Assembly (NCBI GenBank): GCA_023678885.1
Contig: CM042985.1
Coordinates: 6,870,985-6,934,984, forward strand
Source of the DNA: Pogostemon cablin
Taxonomy: Eukaryota > Streptophyta > Magnoliopsida > Lamiales > Lamiaceae
Length of the DNA: 64,000 bases
Direction of reading: 5' to 3'
In this document: positions 1-11,336 of the stretch, piece by piece
How positions within the stretch are numbered: the stretch's first letter is position 1
How the letters are laid out: every line of letters starts with the position of its first letter
The notes under the pieces: model-generated
Told to the model about the DNA's origin: nothing
Databases searched by the model: none
What the model saw: the letters and a program-made list of their open reading frames with translations, nothing else
Program-made: the position numbers and the translations under genes

Positions 1-1131
1 GGGAAATATACCGAAATTTTGGTATACCGCCCTTATCATAACGAAAAATACCGATTTTACCGAAATTTTAGGTATGCCGAAATTTTTGGTAAGGTATGAT
101 ACCGTATTGAAAATTTTGGTATGATAAAGGTATATAAATAATCAATACCGCGGTATTTTGGTATATGCCGAAATACCGTAAAATATTCAATTTTTGAGTT
201 ATATGATACGATATTACCATATTAGATTATGCATACAATTATAATTATTATTTATGTATTATAATTTTTAATTAAATTATATATATACACTATTTTATTA
301 AAGATTAAATCTAAAGTCCTACTGTATATTTCTTCATAATTATAAATTATTGATAAAGATATTGATTTACATGATATTAGTACTTATTTTTTAATTAAGT
401 AATTCTATGTATATGAATATATTTTTGTGTAGATCTCTTAGGTACTATTTATTTAATGACAAATACTTTGTAAAACGGGTTTAGATATATTAATTATGTA
501 AACTCGGTTACTGTTTAGTACATAAAAAATTACTCTTTAGCACATGAATTGTTACTTTTTAAATTAAAAAATTACTCTTCAAATTCTTGTAAATCTCGAT
601 GTATGGATTACTTTAAGTACATGAAAAATTACTTTTTAGAGATACGAATTATTACTCTATTGTGCAAAAATTATTACTCTTCAAAGAGTTATTTTTTATA
701 TATTAAAGAGTAATATTAAAAAATAAGGCTTACCTGTAAACCCGATTTTCATGAGACTTACTCTTATTTAATTTGGTCGTTTGTAGATTGTCTATATTTT
801 TGAATTTGTTATTTATTAGAGTATGTTTTATAGCTATCTTTCACTTTTCTAGTACATAGTTTTTATAAGATTTATTGAATTTTAGATGTATAATGGTATA
901 GCAAACTATGTAATAGGATGATATATACCGATATTTTAGGTATGGTATGGTATACCGAAATATTGGTAAGCAGAAGGTATACTATTTTCTTATACCGAAA
1001 TATTGGTATACCGAACTAAGGTATACCGAAAGTTTAGGTAAGGTAACGATATGATTTTTTAAATACCGAAAATTTCGGTACGGTATATGGTATGACCAAA
1101 AATCTTCGGTATGCCATACCGCCCACCCCTA
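1..1131. mobile_element. hAT-like non-autonomous element, right part
   Basis: Both edges of this stretch (about 1-180 and 900-1125) are packed with short palindromes built on ATACCGAAATATTGGTATACC-like words, while the middle is plain AT-rich DNA. It stops at GCCCACCCCTA near 1121-1131, the type of terminus (GGGGTGGGC inverted) common in plant hAT elements. The matching left terminus and 8-bp target duplication would lie before position 1, so neither can be checked. No coding capacity is visible. The class rests on the terminal motif and the subterminal repeats only. Confidence 0.45.
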
Positions 1132-2036
1132 GTATTGATGCCCCGTTTTGGCCCGTTTGGACTAATTTAATATTTATATTATATATAAAATATTATGTGT
1201 ATAACATGTATATTTTATTTATATTTTTATTATATTCATTAAATATAAGATATATTTGCTTAATTGATTATTAAATAGAAAATACATTTATATAATTACT
1301 AATTAAATGAAATAATATATATTACACATTATTTATAATAAATATAAATATTTAAAATAAAATAAAAAATCAAAATGGGCCCAACAACAGGTCGGACCCG
1401 CTCCGGACTGTACGAGTTACGGGGCGGCCCGGACCCGCGACAAAAGAATGGATCCGAGTCCGGGTACTCAACTAATCGGCCGTCGAAGGGAGAGCAACTC
1501 CTCACGGAGTTGATTTGCTCAAGAAGTAGATGAGTGAGAGAAATTAACCTCTAGAGCAAGGCACGCACGGATCAAGGGACGTAGTACAATAGACAACTTC
1601 CGCCATAACCTTTCTGTTAAGGTGGAGAAAAATCGGTGGTGTGCCATGAGGTATAGGCTGGATTTGGGGAGGAGTTTAGCCATAGAAGAACAGATTTACG
1701 GCAGAAGGATTTTGATGCTCAGGCTGATACCATGAGAAAAAATGATGATTGGTATAATGATCACCGTAGTTTTGGTGATTATGTATTCTCATATAAATAA
1801 CATTAATGTATTCTCACATTAATGTAATCCCACGGGATGAAGATTGAAATAATAAAAGAAAATATATGCACAGATATGTACATCATCTATCTATGTAAAT
1901 TATTCTTATCAATTTTATTCATCAATCTTAATAAGTTTGCAAATTATCATGTGTATCCAAGTGCACCGTGCATTTATTTTAAAAAACATACTCCTACATA
2001 CGTATGAATAAAAATATGGAGTACTATATACACTAA
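1132..2036. other. Intergenic, no gene seen
   Basis: AT-rich DNA with a GC-rich island at about 1375-1500 (GGCCCGGACCCG-like words), possibly an eroded transposon end. A short stretch near 1720-1740 resembles the reverse complement of a Met-tRNA primer site, but no LTR could be matched to it. No ORF with recognisable protein content. Confidence 0.4.
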
Positions 2037-2104
2037 TCATAATATATTAAAAGTGCCCTAACAAGTGTTTATATTTTTTTTTCAACTTTGCCCTCATCTA
2101 TTTT

Positions 2105-2443
2105 CCTTTACTTATTAATTATTAAAAAAGTAATAAATTTATTTTTTTATTAATAATTCATATTCATGAATAGAAACTCTTGGAATACTATTTAAAACAA
2201 TTAATTTCTAATTAATGCAATTCTTGGATTTTTATTTTATATGATTCTTGATTGTATTCTTATTATTTATATATATATATACTTGCTAATATTTTATTAA
2301 TTTATTTTTTTACTAATAATTCATTATTCATTCAAATTTTATTCATGAATAGCAACACTTGAATTACTTTTTAAAATAATTAATTTTCTATTTAATTAAA
2401 TTCTTGAATTTTTATTTTATATATGATTCTTTATTGTATTCTT
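2105..2443. repeat. Tandem repeat of the Helitron body, left part
   Basis: About two units of roughly 165 bp. Each has the order TTCTTATTATTTATATATA, ACTTGCTAATATTTTATTAA, TTTATTCATGAATAGCAA and TTAATTTTCTATTTAAT. The same unit resumes at 18422, so the LINE landed within the array. Confidence 0.65.
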
Positions 2444-3171
2444 TTTTTTTATTTGTAAAGAAATTCATTAAATTAAAAGGAATAAAATACAGGCAGGCAC
2501 CAGAAGTGTCAACTTACAATATGGATTTGCCTCAAGGATAAGCATTCAAGAATGCCTCTAATGGCCTTACAAACTAAGGACTATAACTACTCACAAAATT
2601 AGTAGGAAATTTAGCATGACACCAACTCCAAAACCTGTTTTTAATTTCGCTAATAACTCTATCAACATTCCAACTCCACGCCTCAAATATTATCTTATTT
2701 CTCCATTTTCATATCACCCAAGTAATACAAATCCATAAACCCAATGCAATTTTTTTACATTTTTTCCACCCAATATTGATGAGAAATGGCATAAGTTACC
2801 TTTACTATCCTTGTACATGACCCAACTAACGCCCAACTAGTTTAAAATGGAGTTCCACACCATCTGAGTCGCTGCACATGAGAAAAACAGGTGGTCGTCA
2901 CTCTCTTCTATCCCATTATCACAAAGGTTGCAGTTGATTTCAGTCCACTGGGTTGCAATCCTTATCCTCAAGTTGGTCTTTGTTGGAAGTCTGTCGTTTA
3001 AAAGACGCCAAGCACATGTTGCTGTTTGAGTGGGGCGCAGGTCTTACACACATCCCTGAAAGCTTTAGTGTTGAAAGTTGCTTGATAAGATGGTTGAAAT
3101 ATTTCCTTGATGCTCTTGTAAGCCTCCTTAGTCATATAAGTCCCTGATCTTGAGTTCCTCCATCTCCAAGT
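2444..3171 (-). pseudogene. LINE ORF2 C-terminus (zf-RVT) and 3' end
   Basis: Reading the minus strand from about 2970 down to 2790 gives a zinc-binding reverse transcriptase tail of the zf-RVT type: CNLCDNGIEESDDHLFFSC keeps the C-x2-C and H-x4-C pattern, followed by MVWNSIL and then an in-frame stop. This is the usual C-terminal module of plant L1 ORF2. It is separated from the rest of ORF2 (which starts again at 11337) by the Copia insertion at 3172. Confidence 0.75.
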
Positions 3172-4568
3172 TGTTGGCGTTCGATCGTTTAGTTAACGTG
3201 ACCCGTTAGGGTTCCATACGTTTCTAACAAGTAGCGGAAGTAAGATAACAAGAAACATATTACCTTTCACCAAGGGTTGATGTAGAGGTTGAAGATGAAG
3301 GATTCTCGCCGACAACCTGCGCAGTCCCACGAGAACGACCATAACTTTCTCTTCTGATGTCGGATTTGAGCGATCTTTGTGTTCAGACGATTCTCTCTTC
3401 GATAGATTTCCGTCAGTATATTAATTATCGAATTCTAACATCTGTACGATTTTATAAGATTTTTACAAAGTGACGGATAGAAACAGCAAACGACCTCCCG
3501 GTCTTCTGCTGTATGACCCAAGTCCGATCTCGACGTCGTGTGGGCGACGATCTATGAGATCTCCTCAATCTGCTGTTCACTCTTTTTCTCTCGTATGTTA
3601 GGCGCAGAGTTAGGTTTAGAATGAGTTGAGGTGACTTATATACATGGGCTACAGCAGGGACCAGGAGGAGAAATTGGGTTGGGCCTCCATTGGGTTTAAG
3701 TATCCAAGCTTAGCCCAAAGCTTATACTTAAGTCCAATAATAATAATATATTCCACTAAAATATTATTATTGCACTACCGTACCAATCCCAAAATTACAT
3801 TTTGGGCTCCTTCTTATTATGAGTCCGTTAGTCTCCCCATGTTTAAGATATACAATGTCCATTAATTAATTAAGTTACTGACAACTCAATTAATTAATAT
3901 CTTATCCAAGAATAGTACCACTCAACCTCATTATCATGCCGGAATAAATTCCACCTGCAGGGTTTACATGATAATCCTTATGAGCTCCTCAAGGGGACAT
4001 CATCAACCTATAACGGACACGGATTTCTTCTACAATCAACAGCACACCATAGAGACAGTACTATTTCCCAACTCACCGAGCTTATTGATTTAATTACATA
4101 TAAATCTCACCCATTGATGAATCAAAGAAATACATATTGCCCTACGTGTCGAGGTTATTGTATAGGGATTAAGAGCACGAACATCCATAATAACATAGAT
4201 CAAGTTCTTCTATAAGTCAGTATAAGTCGAACGATCTCAAGCGGTCCTGCTCAATACACACAAGTGCACTAATGTGATTCTATAGCCAAGATAAGCTAAT
4301 ACAAAACCACACTACAATTATTCTGATAGAGAGTCCCCGTCTATCTCGGTTGTGAGCATTTGTTTATACTTTATAAGAAAACCGATAATATGATCTTTCG
4401 CGTGTTGTCGCACAACATATTATCTACAGTATAAAGTAAGTGGACTATTGCATCGAACATATAAATAAATTATAAGATGCAATCATTTGATCATGTGATT
4501 CTCATTTCAAATAAATTGTTTAAACATTGTTCATACAAAAAGCTAGACTTTCAGTATACAATCCAACA
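3172..4568 (-). repeat. 3' LTR of the degraded Copia element
   Basis: Begins TGTTGGCGTTCG and ends CAATCCAACA. It matches 9955-11336 along its whole length, apart from an 18-bp segment near 3238 that the other copy lacks. A 73-codon ORF present in both LTRs is not a gene. Confidence 0.88.
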
Positions 4569-4582
4569 ATCTCCCACTTATA
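4569..4582 (-). other. Polypurine tract of the degraded Copia element
   Basis: On the minus strand the bases next to the 3' LTR read AAGTGGGAGAT, a purine run in the place where plus-strand DNA synthesis is primed in LTR retrotransposons. Confidence 0.65.
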
Positions 4583-7500
4583 CTAAAAGACTATGCTGTC
4601 ATGTCTTCCACCATACATCTGATTCTCACTCCCATTACACGACCATCAAAAGCTCTCGCCTTGAGGTCCTTGTAAATGGATTTACTTTGGTTATCATTCG
4701 ATGCAATCTAGGCGACAACAACCTTCCCCTCATCATATAATTTCTCGTAACAGGTGGTACTTGCGCTCCATGTGTTTAATTGCCTTATGGACTTGTGATT
4801 CCTTCAAGTTTGCAACTGCACCAATTATCATCAAAATAAATTGTGATATCCTTGGGCAAACTTAGAAACACTTCAAAGTCCATCATGAAGTTTCTAGAGT
4901 CATACAGATACTCAGCTGCCTCATAGGCTCCAATTTATCATCTTTCCATGATGGAGTCTGGAGTCTGAAATATATTTCTATATAACACTCCTCCACATTA
5001 TGACTCAACTTCATAAAATTAAACACATAACCTTTGAGGTGGATTTACTGCCGTCCTTATCTGATTTGAAAAATCTGAATCTTTATAACCCATAAGAAGC
5101 AGTGAATCTATTCGGTAAGTCCACATATAATTTCTAGTCCTTTCCAGGTACTTCAAAATTATGTATTACTACAGTTCAACATTCTTATTTTGGGTTACCT
5201 TGACATCCACTGTCCATGCATTTAGCAAAACAGATATCCATACTCGTGCATAGCATTCCTTAGATTAAGCTTCCTTATTCACCGAAGCATAAGGAACCGC
5301 TTTAATCACCTTTATCTTCTTTTTGTGTCTCAAGACACAATTCCTTAGATAAAGCCACATGCTAAAACAAGTAAGGATAGTATCATTTCCTGAAGCTTGA
5401 GACACTTGTGATCCGTATTACCGTGATCAAAAGGATATATTATACTTTTCTTAAGTCCTTCATTACATACCGCTTTATTATCCATACCCATACGCCTGAC
5501 AATACTCTCTCATTGTCTCCAATGAGCAATATATCATCTACGTATAGTACAAGAAATACCACCACGTTTCTGTCACTCTTTTCAATACACAAGATACATC
5601 CGCGCATTGAATGAATCCATATGCCTGAATTTCCTCATCAAAAAGGATGTTTCATGACCTTGAAGCTTGCTTTAGTCCTTCGATGGACACTTTTAAGCTT
5701 ACTATCAAAATGCTCTTAGCCCTCTGTAATGAATCACTCTAGTTGCTGCACATGGATATTTTCCTCAAGACTTCCAATCATGAAAGTTGTCTTAACATCT
5801 ATTTGCTATCCCTCATATTTCATATGAGTAGCAACAGATAAAAGAGTTCGGATCAATATAAGCATAGCTATCGGCGAATATGTTTCCTCATAATCGAACC
5901 CTTTATTTCTGAGTGTACCTTTTCGCAACAAGCTTAGCTTCCAAGGTTTTCACCTTACCAAATGATCCTCTTTTATTTCATAAGACCACGTCTAATGGCT
6001 TTTACACCATATAGTGGTTTTACAAGAAGCCAGATCTAATTTAGAATTCTTCGATTCTATTTCAACATCATTGCTCTTGCTAAGATATCGCATTTCGATC
6101 TTGTAGTGCTTCGTCATATTCGTGGGTCAACTCCATGTTTACTAGGGACCATGTCTCACGACTCTCCCAAAACATATATCATATAGGTTGTCGAACAACC
6201 CTCCCATTACGACAAAGCACTACACGTAATTGTGTATCAAACGTGACACGCATTGCAGTTTTACCTTGTGGTATATCCTCTAGTACACTTGGTACTAATA
6301 CTTAGTGTTATCCCTCCCACTTCCTTTAGAACAATTTATACATGGTTTTATGATTTAATATATAGTCCTTTTCTAAAAATCTAGTGTTTGTGTTAACAAT
6401 CACCCTTCGATCTTTTGGACTAAATAAATCATCACCCTTCATTTTTCTAGGATATCCCACAAACAGACAAACATTTATTGGAAATACTGTTTCTAGGGTA
6501 TACCCATAAAATGAATTTATTAATTACAAATAACTCATCATCTATCTAATCATTTCTATAAGAGTCTTTTTCCTTCTTTCCGTCACACCATTGAGGTGGG
6601 AAGTTCATTTTCGAAGGTTCCTTCTCTTACTTGATTAGAAGACTCGTTATTAATTATTATCTGTCGCATAATGAGAGAAACTTGATTTAAGAGTGTACAA
6701 ATTGTCACTAACTTACCATAACAGATTATAGCTCCATCCTTCATCACTATGATCATGTCATTTAAATGAAATGGAGTATCCATCCGTAAATGCATAGAAA
6801 CTTGAAATGAAATTCTTTCTATAAAAACGTACGTAAAGACAATTTCACAAAATTAAACATTTATTCATATCGTAAGATAAATAAACGACTCTCACTGCAA
6901 CAGCCACTACTCTCGTAGTATTCCCCATGTATATTACAGTCTCATAATCACATAGTTGCAGGCTTTTAGTGACTCTGATATCTACACACAATGTACCAGT
7001 AAATGCCATCACTCATCATGCTTCAACGACTAGTGAATAAGACACTAACCTTGTTCACTTCTTGATGAAATTGGTTTTCCATCGCCACATGTTTTGTCAG
7101 AAGTTATCCACTATTTACAACCTCTTGTAATTCAGGTAGAACTTGCTCAAAACATCTAGGCAAATTATGAAGAATAATGAATTGATCTAGGTTTCCCCTT
7201 CAATTCCTATTCTAAGCATCTCCAATTCATTCATCAAATTCAATCATGATCTTCCGCCTTTTAACTTACTCAAGTATCCGAAGAGTTACATGAGACCATC
7301 ATATTTCTATGAACTTCTCATCTCTTCACTAGAGACTTTAATAGGCATCATGAGACGTCCTTTAGTGAGAACACATTTATATTTTCCTAAGCAGTAAGAA
7401 TTAAATCCAAGATTCTTTTCTAATCATTTTAATTTAGGACCAGTAAATATAATTTTTTTTAGTTAACAATAAGTGAGATAAAACCATTCGAAATTACAGA

Positions 7501-8100
7501 GAATCACAATTAATACACCGATCAAATATTTGAATTTTATCCTTTTATATTGATTCCCTCAAAACAATATAAAAATAAAATTCACCGACATCTCAAGCAC
7601 CGTGAGTCTGCAAGCCACGATAGTGTGGACGTTTACAAACCCGAACATTTATAAGAGAAGATTTTACCCATTAATTTTATTTATCAACCTAACCTCATGA
7701 CAAAATAACTAATAGTCGGTTCCTCTTTAGCCATGCAAATAAAAACAGTGACTCCGATAGGGAGGATACTTATTATTTACATCTAAGTGTACACCATTAT
7801 TTGACCCCAAGTCTGCTGCCCAAGCTTATGTGCTTTACAGATGGAGAAGTATACACGCGCTCGGATAACTTCCTACAGTCATCAATTATAAGTTTGTATC
7901 AGTGAACTGCATATAAACTCATCCGATAGGGAGGAAGGTCTATGCCAACGCGCAAGTTCATATGCATCACATTACAAACATAATTATTTAATGAAGTCTG
8001 TTCCAGCAATCCATGAATAAACTCATCCGATGGGGAGGAAGGCTCTAATGCCGACGCGCAAGTTTATTCACATTACTAACAAACCAATAATGGAGGCCGC
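4583..8100 (-). pseudogene. Copia gag-pol remnant (RNase H, RT, integrase, gag)
   Basis: No long ORF survives, but the minus strand still shows Copia pol pieces in order. RNase H traces (DITIYFDDN, then words resembling HMERKYHL) lie near 4740-4850. Reverse transcriptase has LYVDDILLIGDN around 5510-5560 (YVDD at 5533-5544). An integrase C-terminal stretch has LFVGYPRKMKGDDLFSPKD at about 6410-6470. A gag-like stretch sits near 7130-7230. Stops and indels separate all of them. The order integrase before reverse transcriptase in the reading direction is the Copia order. Not functional. Confidence 0.75.
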
Positions 8101-8246
8101 GAGAATTTATTACCAATCCCCCCTCCCACTTAGTTATTTAAGACCGATGGATTTTACATGCATATGATATTCAAAAATAAAATACACAACCTAGCATGCT
8201 CCTATTACGACAAATAAGACAGTAAATCCAGAGTATCATGCATAGC

Positions 8247-8945
8247 ATATATAACAATAATTAAATAATTAAATAATTAAATTAATTATTAGCAGTTATA
8301 TAGCATGGCGAATTCGATTGTTCGCCACTAAGCACGAATATCAGCAAAGACTTCCAGACTATCAAATTTTCAAATTTTTCAGATTGTCCAATTTTCGAAA
8401 CCATCGATATCGACCGTCGATGTCGTCCAGATTATCAAAATCATCGATATCGACTAGATTATCAAATATTCGAAAAACTATCGATATCGATCGTCGATAT
8501 CGTATAGATTATCGAAATCATCGATATCGACGAGCAACCATATATAACAATAATAGATAATTAAATTAATTATGTCAGTTATATATTAGGAATTAATTCA
8601 ACATCCATATATAACAATAATAGACAATTAATTATAGCAGTTATATATTAGGAATTAATTCGACATCCATATATGACAATAATAGATTATTAAATCAATT
8701 ATAGCAGTCACATATTAGGAATTAATTCGACATCCATATATAACAATAATATACAATCTATTATGGCAGTTATATATTAGAAATTAGTTTTCCTAAAATT
8801 GGATATAATATACTACCAAATATAATATGCAATCTAGCATGCTTCTATATAAGACAATAAATCATAGAGATCAGACATCCATATATATATATATAACAAT
8901 AATAGACAATTAAATCAATTATGACAGTTATATATATTAGGAATA
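8247..8945. repeat. 66-bp tandem repeat in the Copia leader
   Basis: About four adjacent and two dispersed copies of a roughly 66-bp unit. Each contains CATATATAACAATAATAGAC, then a TTAATTATAGCAGTTATATATTAG-like stretch, then GGAATTAATTCGACATC. Units start near 8540, 8606, 8668 and 8735, with outliers near 8247 and 8880. Confidence 0.75.
8395..8535. repeat. ATCGATATCGA palindromic short repeat
   Basis: A run of variants of the self-complementary word ATCGATATCGA separated by AGATTATCAAA-like linkers, at least five copies. It lies in the untranslated leader of the Copia element. The ORF across it (8318-8560) only reflects the repeat. Confidence 0.65.
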
Positions 8946-9214
8946 AAGTTGCCTCTAAATTTGAATGTCTTGTCCGACACTCCTACTGTGGAATCGATGC
9001 CTTACGCAACAAGATGAATTGCTTGTGCCCCAAGACGTCCATCGTCACATCCCACCATCAATCGTGTCAGGGAGCGCTCCAAGTGCCTTGACTTGACGAG
9101 CGCCCCTCGCCCGGACTGTCGCTCGTCCAAGAGCCTACTTGAACGGAACCAAGTTTAGCCCACGCGCAATACCAAACTACACCAACTGTAGTTCATAGTT
9201 CGAAATTGTAGGAA

Positions 9215-9650
9215 CCTCAGAATCAAATCTTCACCGTCCAGAATCTACTACTATAAGTCCTAAATATTCTGTCCAAATTACTGGTCAATCCAACGGTTAG
9301 TTTGTGAGAAACGGCTCTTTTCCCTTGACTGCGCAAAACAGAATTGCCCAAAAACCTGCTTCTGTTTTCAGAAGCATCCCAGCAAGAAAAGCTTCAAATA
9401 CGATCTTCACCGTTCAAAATGTGCATCCACAAGGTTTGAATGTGCTGACCAAATTACAGCTTGATCCAACGGTTAGTTTATGAGAAAGGGCTCTTTCTCC
9501 TCGACTGCGCAGAACCGAATCGCCCAAAAACCTGCTTCTATTTTCGGCGTATTCCCGTCAAGACAAAGCACCAAATACGATCTCCACCGTTCAGAATGTA
9601 CATCCAAAAGGCTGAACATGCTGACCAAAATTTAAATCGATCCGACTGTT
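9215..9650. repeat. 180-bp direct repeats near the Copia primer site
   Basis: Two copies of about 180 bp (near 9278-9460 and 9461-9645) plus a partial one to the left. Each holds CCAACGGTTAGTTT, GAGAAA-GGCTCTTT, GACTGCGCA, GCCCAAAAACCTGCTTCT and ATACGATCT-CACCGTTCA-AATGT. They lie between the primer site and gag in the reading direction of the element. Confidence 0.65.
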
Positions 9651-9940
9651 GAAACTCCGGTTATTACCTCTGCAATATCACTGCGCTGGATTTTCTCTCA
9701 AAAACGTGATTATATTTTTTTGCCCTCTTTTCCTTCCTTGCATGTGAAATTGACAAACAGTTTTCGTCGAATCCTCTCACACACAACCATGGACGAACAG
9801 ATATGATACAGGGTATATATCACATAGGGATATTCATGGTTTGCGCAGTAAAACCAAAACCATAAACATGCGATCCTAATTCCAAAAAATTAATAACATA
9901 AACCCTAGCCTAATGTGTCACGCTTCACCACGAAAGCGAA

Positions 9941-9952
9941 GCTCTGATACCA
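9941..9952 (-). other. Primer-binding site, initiator Met tRNA
   Basis: Minus strand TGGTATCAGAGC, 2 bp inside the 5' LTR: the standard initiator-methionine tRNA primer site of plant Copia elements. It fixes the element's orientation. Confidence 0.88.
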
Positions 9953-9954
9953 AT

Positions 9955-11336
9955 TGTTAGCGTTCGATCGTCTAGTTAACGTGACCCGTTAGGGTTCCAT
10001 ACGTTTCTAACAAGTAGCGGAAACGTATTAGCTTTCACCAAGGGTTGATGTAGAGGTTGAAGACGAAGGATTCTCACCGACAGCATGCGCAGTCCCACGA
10101 GAACGACCATAACTTCCTCTTCTGATGTCAGAATTGAGCGATCTTTGCGTTCAGACGATCCTCTCTTCGACAGATTTCTGTTACTATATTAATCATCAAA
10201 TCCTGACATCTGTACAGTTTTATAGGATTTTTACAAGGTGACGGACATAAACAGCAAACGACCTCCCAGTCTTCTGCTGTATGACCCAAGTCCGATCTCG
10301 ACATCGTATGGGCGACGATCTATGAGATCTCCTCAATCTGTTGTTCACTCTTTTTCTCTCTTATGTTAGGCGCAGAGTTAGGTTTAGAACGAGCTGAGGT
10401 GACTTATATACATGGGCTACAGCAGGGACCAGGAGGAGAAATTCGGTTGGGCCTCCATTGGGCTTAAGTATCCAAACTTAGCTCAAAGCTTATACTTAAG
10501 TCCAATAATAATAATATATTCTACTAAAATATTATTATTGCACTACCGTACCAATTCCAAAATTACATTTTGGGCTCCTTCTTATTATGAGTCCGTTAGT
10601 CTCCCCATGTTTAAGATATACAATGTCCATTAATTAATTAAGTTACTGACAACTCAATTAATTAATATCTTATCCAAGAGTAGTACCACTCAACCTCATT
10701 ATCATGCCGGAATAAATTCCACCTGCAGGGTTTACATGATAATCCTTATGAGCTCCTCAAGGGGACATCATCAACCTATAGCGGACACGGATTCCTTCTA
10801 CAATCAACAGCACACCATAGAGACAGTACTATTTCCCAACTCACCGAGTTTATTGATTTAATTACATATAAATCTCACCCATTGATGAATCAAAGAAATA
10901 CATACTGTCCTACGTGTCGAGGTTATTGTATAGGGATTAAGAGCACGAACATCCATAATAACAGAGATCAAGTTCTTATATAAGTCAGTATAAGTCGAAC
11001 GATCTTAAACGGTCCTACTTAATACACACAAGTGCACTAATGTGATTCTATAGCCAAGACAAGCTAATACCAAACCACACTACAATCATCCCGATATAGA
11101 GTCCCCGTCTATCTCGGTTATGAGCATCTGTTTATACTTTATAAGAAAACCGATAATATGATCTTCCGCGTGTTGTCGCACAACATATTATCTACAGTAT
11201 AAAGTAAGTGGACTATTGCATCGCACATATAAATAAATTATAAGATGCAATCATTTGATCATGTGATTCTCATTTCAAATAAATTGTTTAAATATTTTTC
11301 ATACAAAAAGCTAGACTTTCAGTGTACAATCCAACA
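9955..11336 (-). repeat. 5' LTR of the degraded Copia element
   Basis: Begins TGTTAGCGTTCG and ends CAATCCAACA. It is the partner of 3172-4568, and the LINE sequence resumes at 11337. Confidence 0.88.

Larger units (their letters stand above)
3172..11336 (-). mobile_element. Ty1/Copia LTR retrotransposon, degraded
   Basis: Two LTRs of about 1.4 kb (3172-4568 and 9955-11336) both run from TGTT to AACA. The primer site next to the right LTR is a perfect initiator-Met complement on the minus strand and a purine tract borders the left LTR, so the element reads right to left. Flanks CAAGT (3167-3171) and CAAGC (11337-11341) look like a 5-bp target duplication with one change. The LTRs differ by several percent by eye and by an 18-bp indel, so this insertion is clearly older than the Copia element at 35804. 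It interrupts the LINE. Confidence 0.88.

Noticed and set aside
1720..1740. Primer-binding site of a further Copia element
   Set aside because: The GCTGATACCAT word is imperfect and no LTR pair or purine tract could be found around it.
3644..3865. 73-codon ORF, repeated at 10412-10633
   Set aside because: It lies inside both LTRs of one Copia element and has no recognisable protein content; it is a by-product of the repeat.
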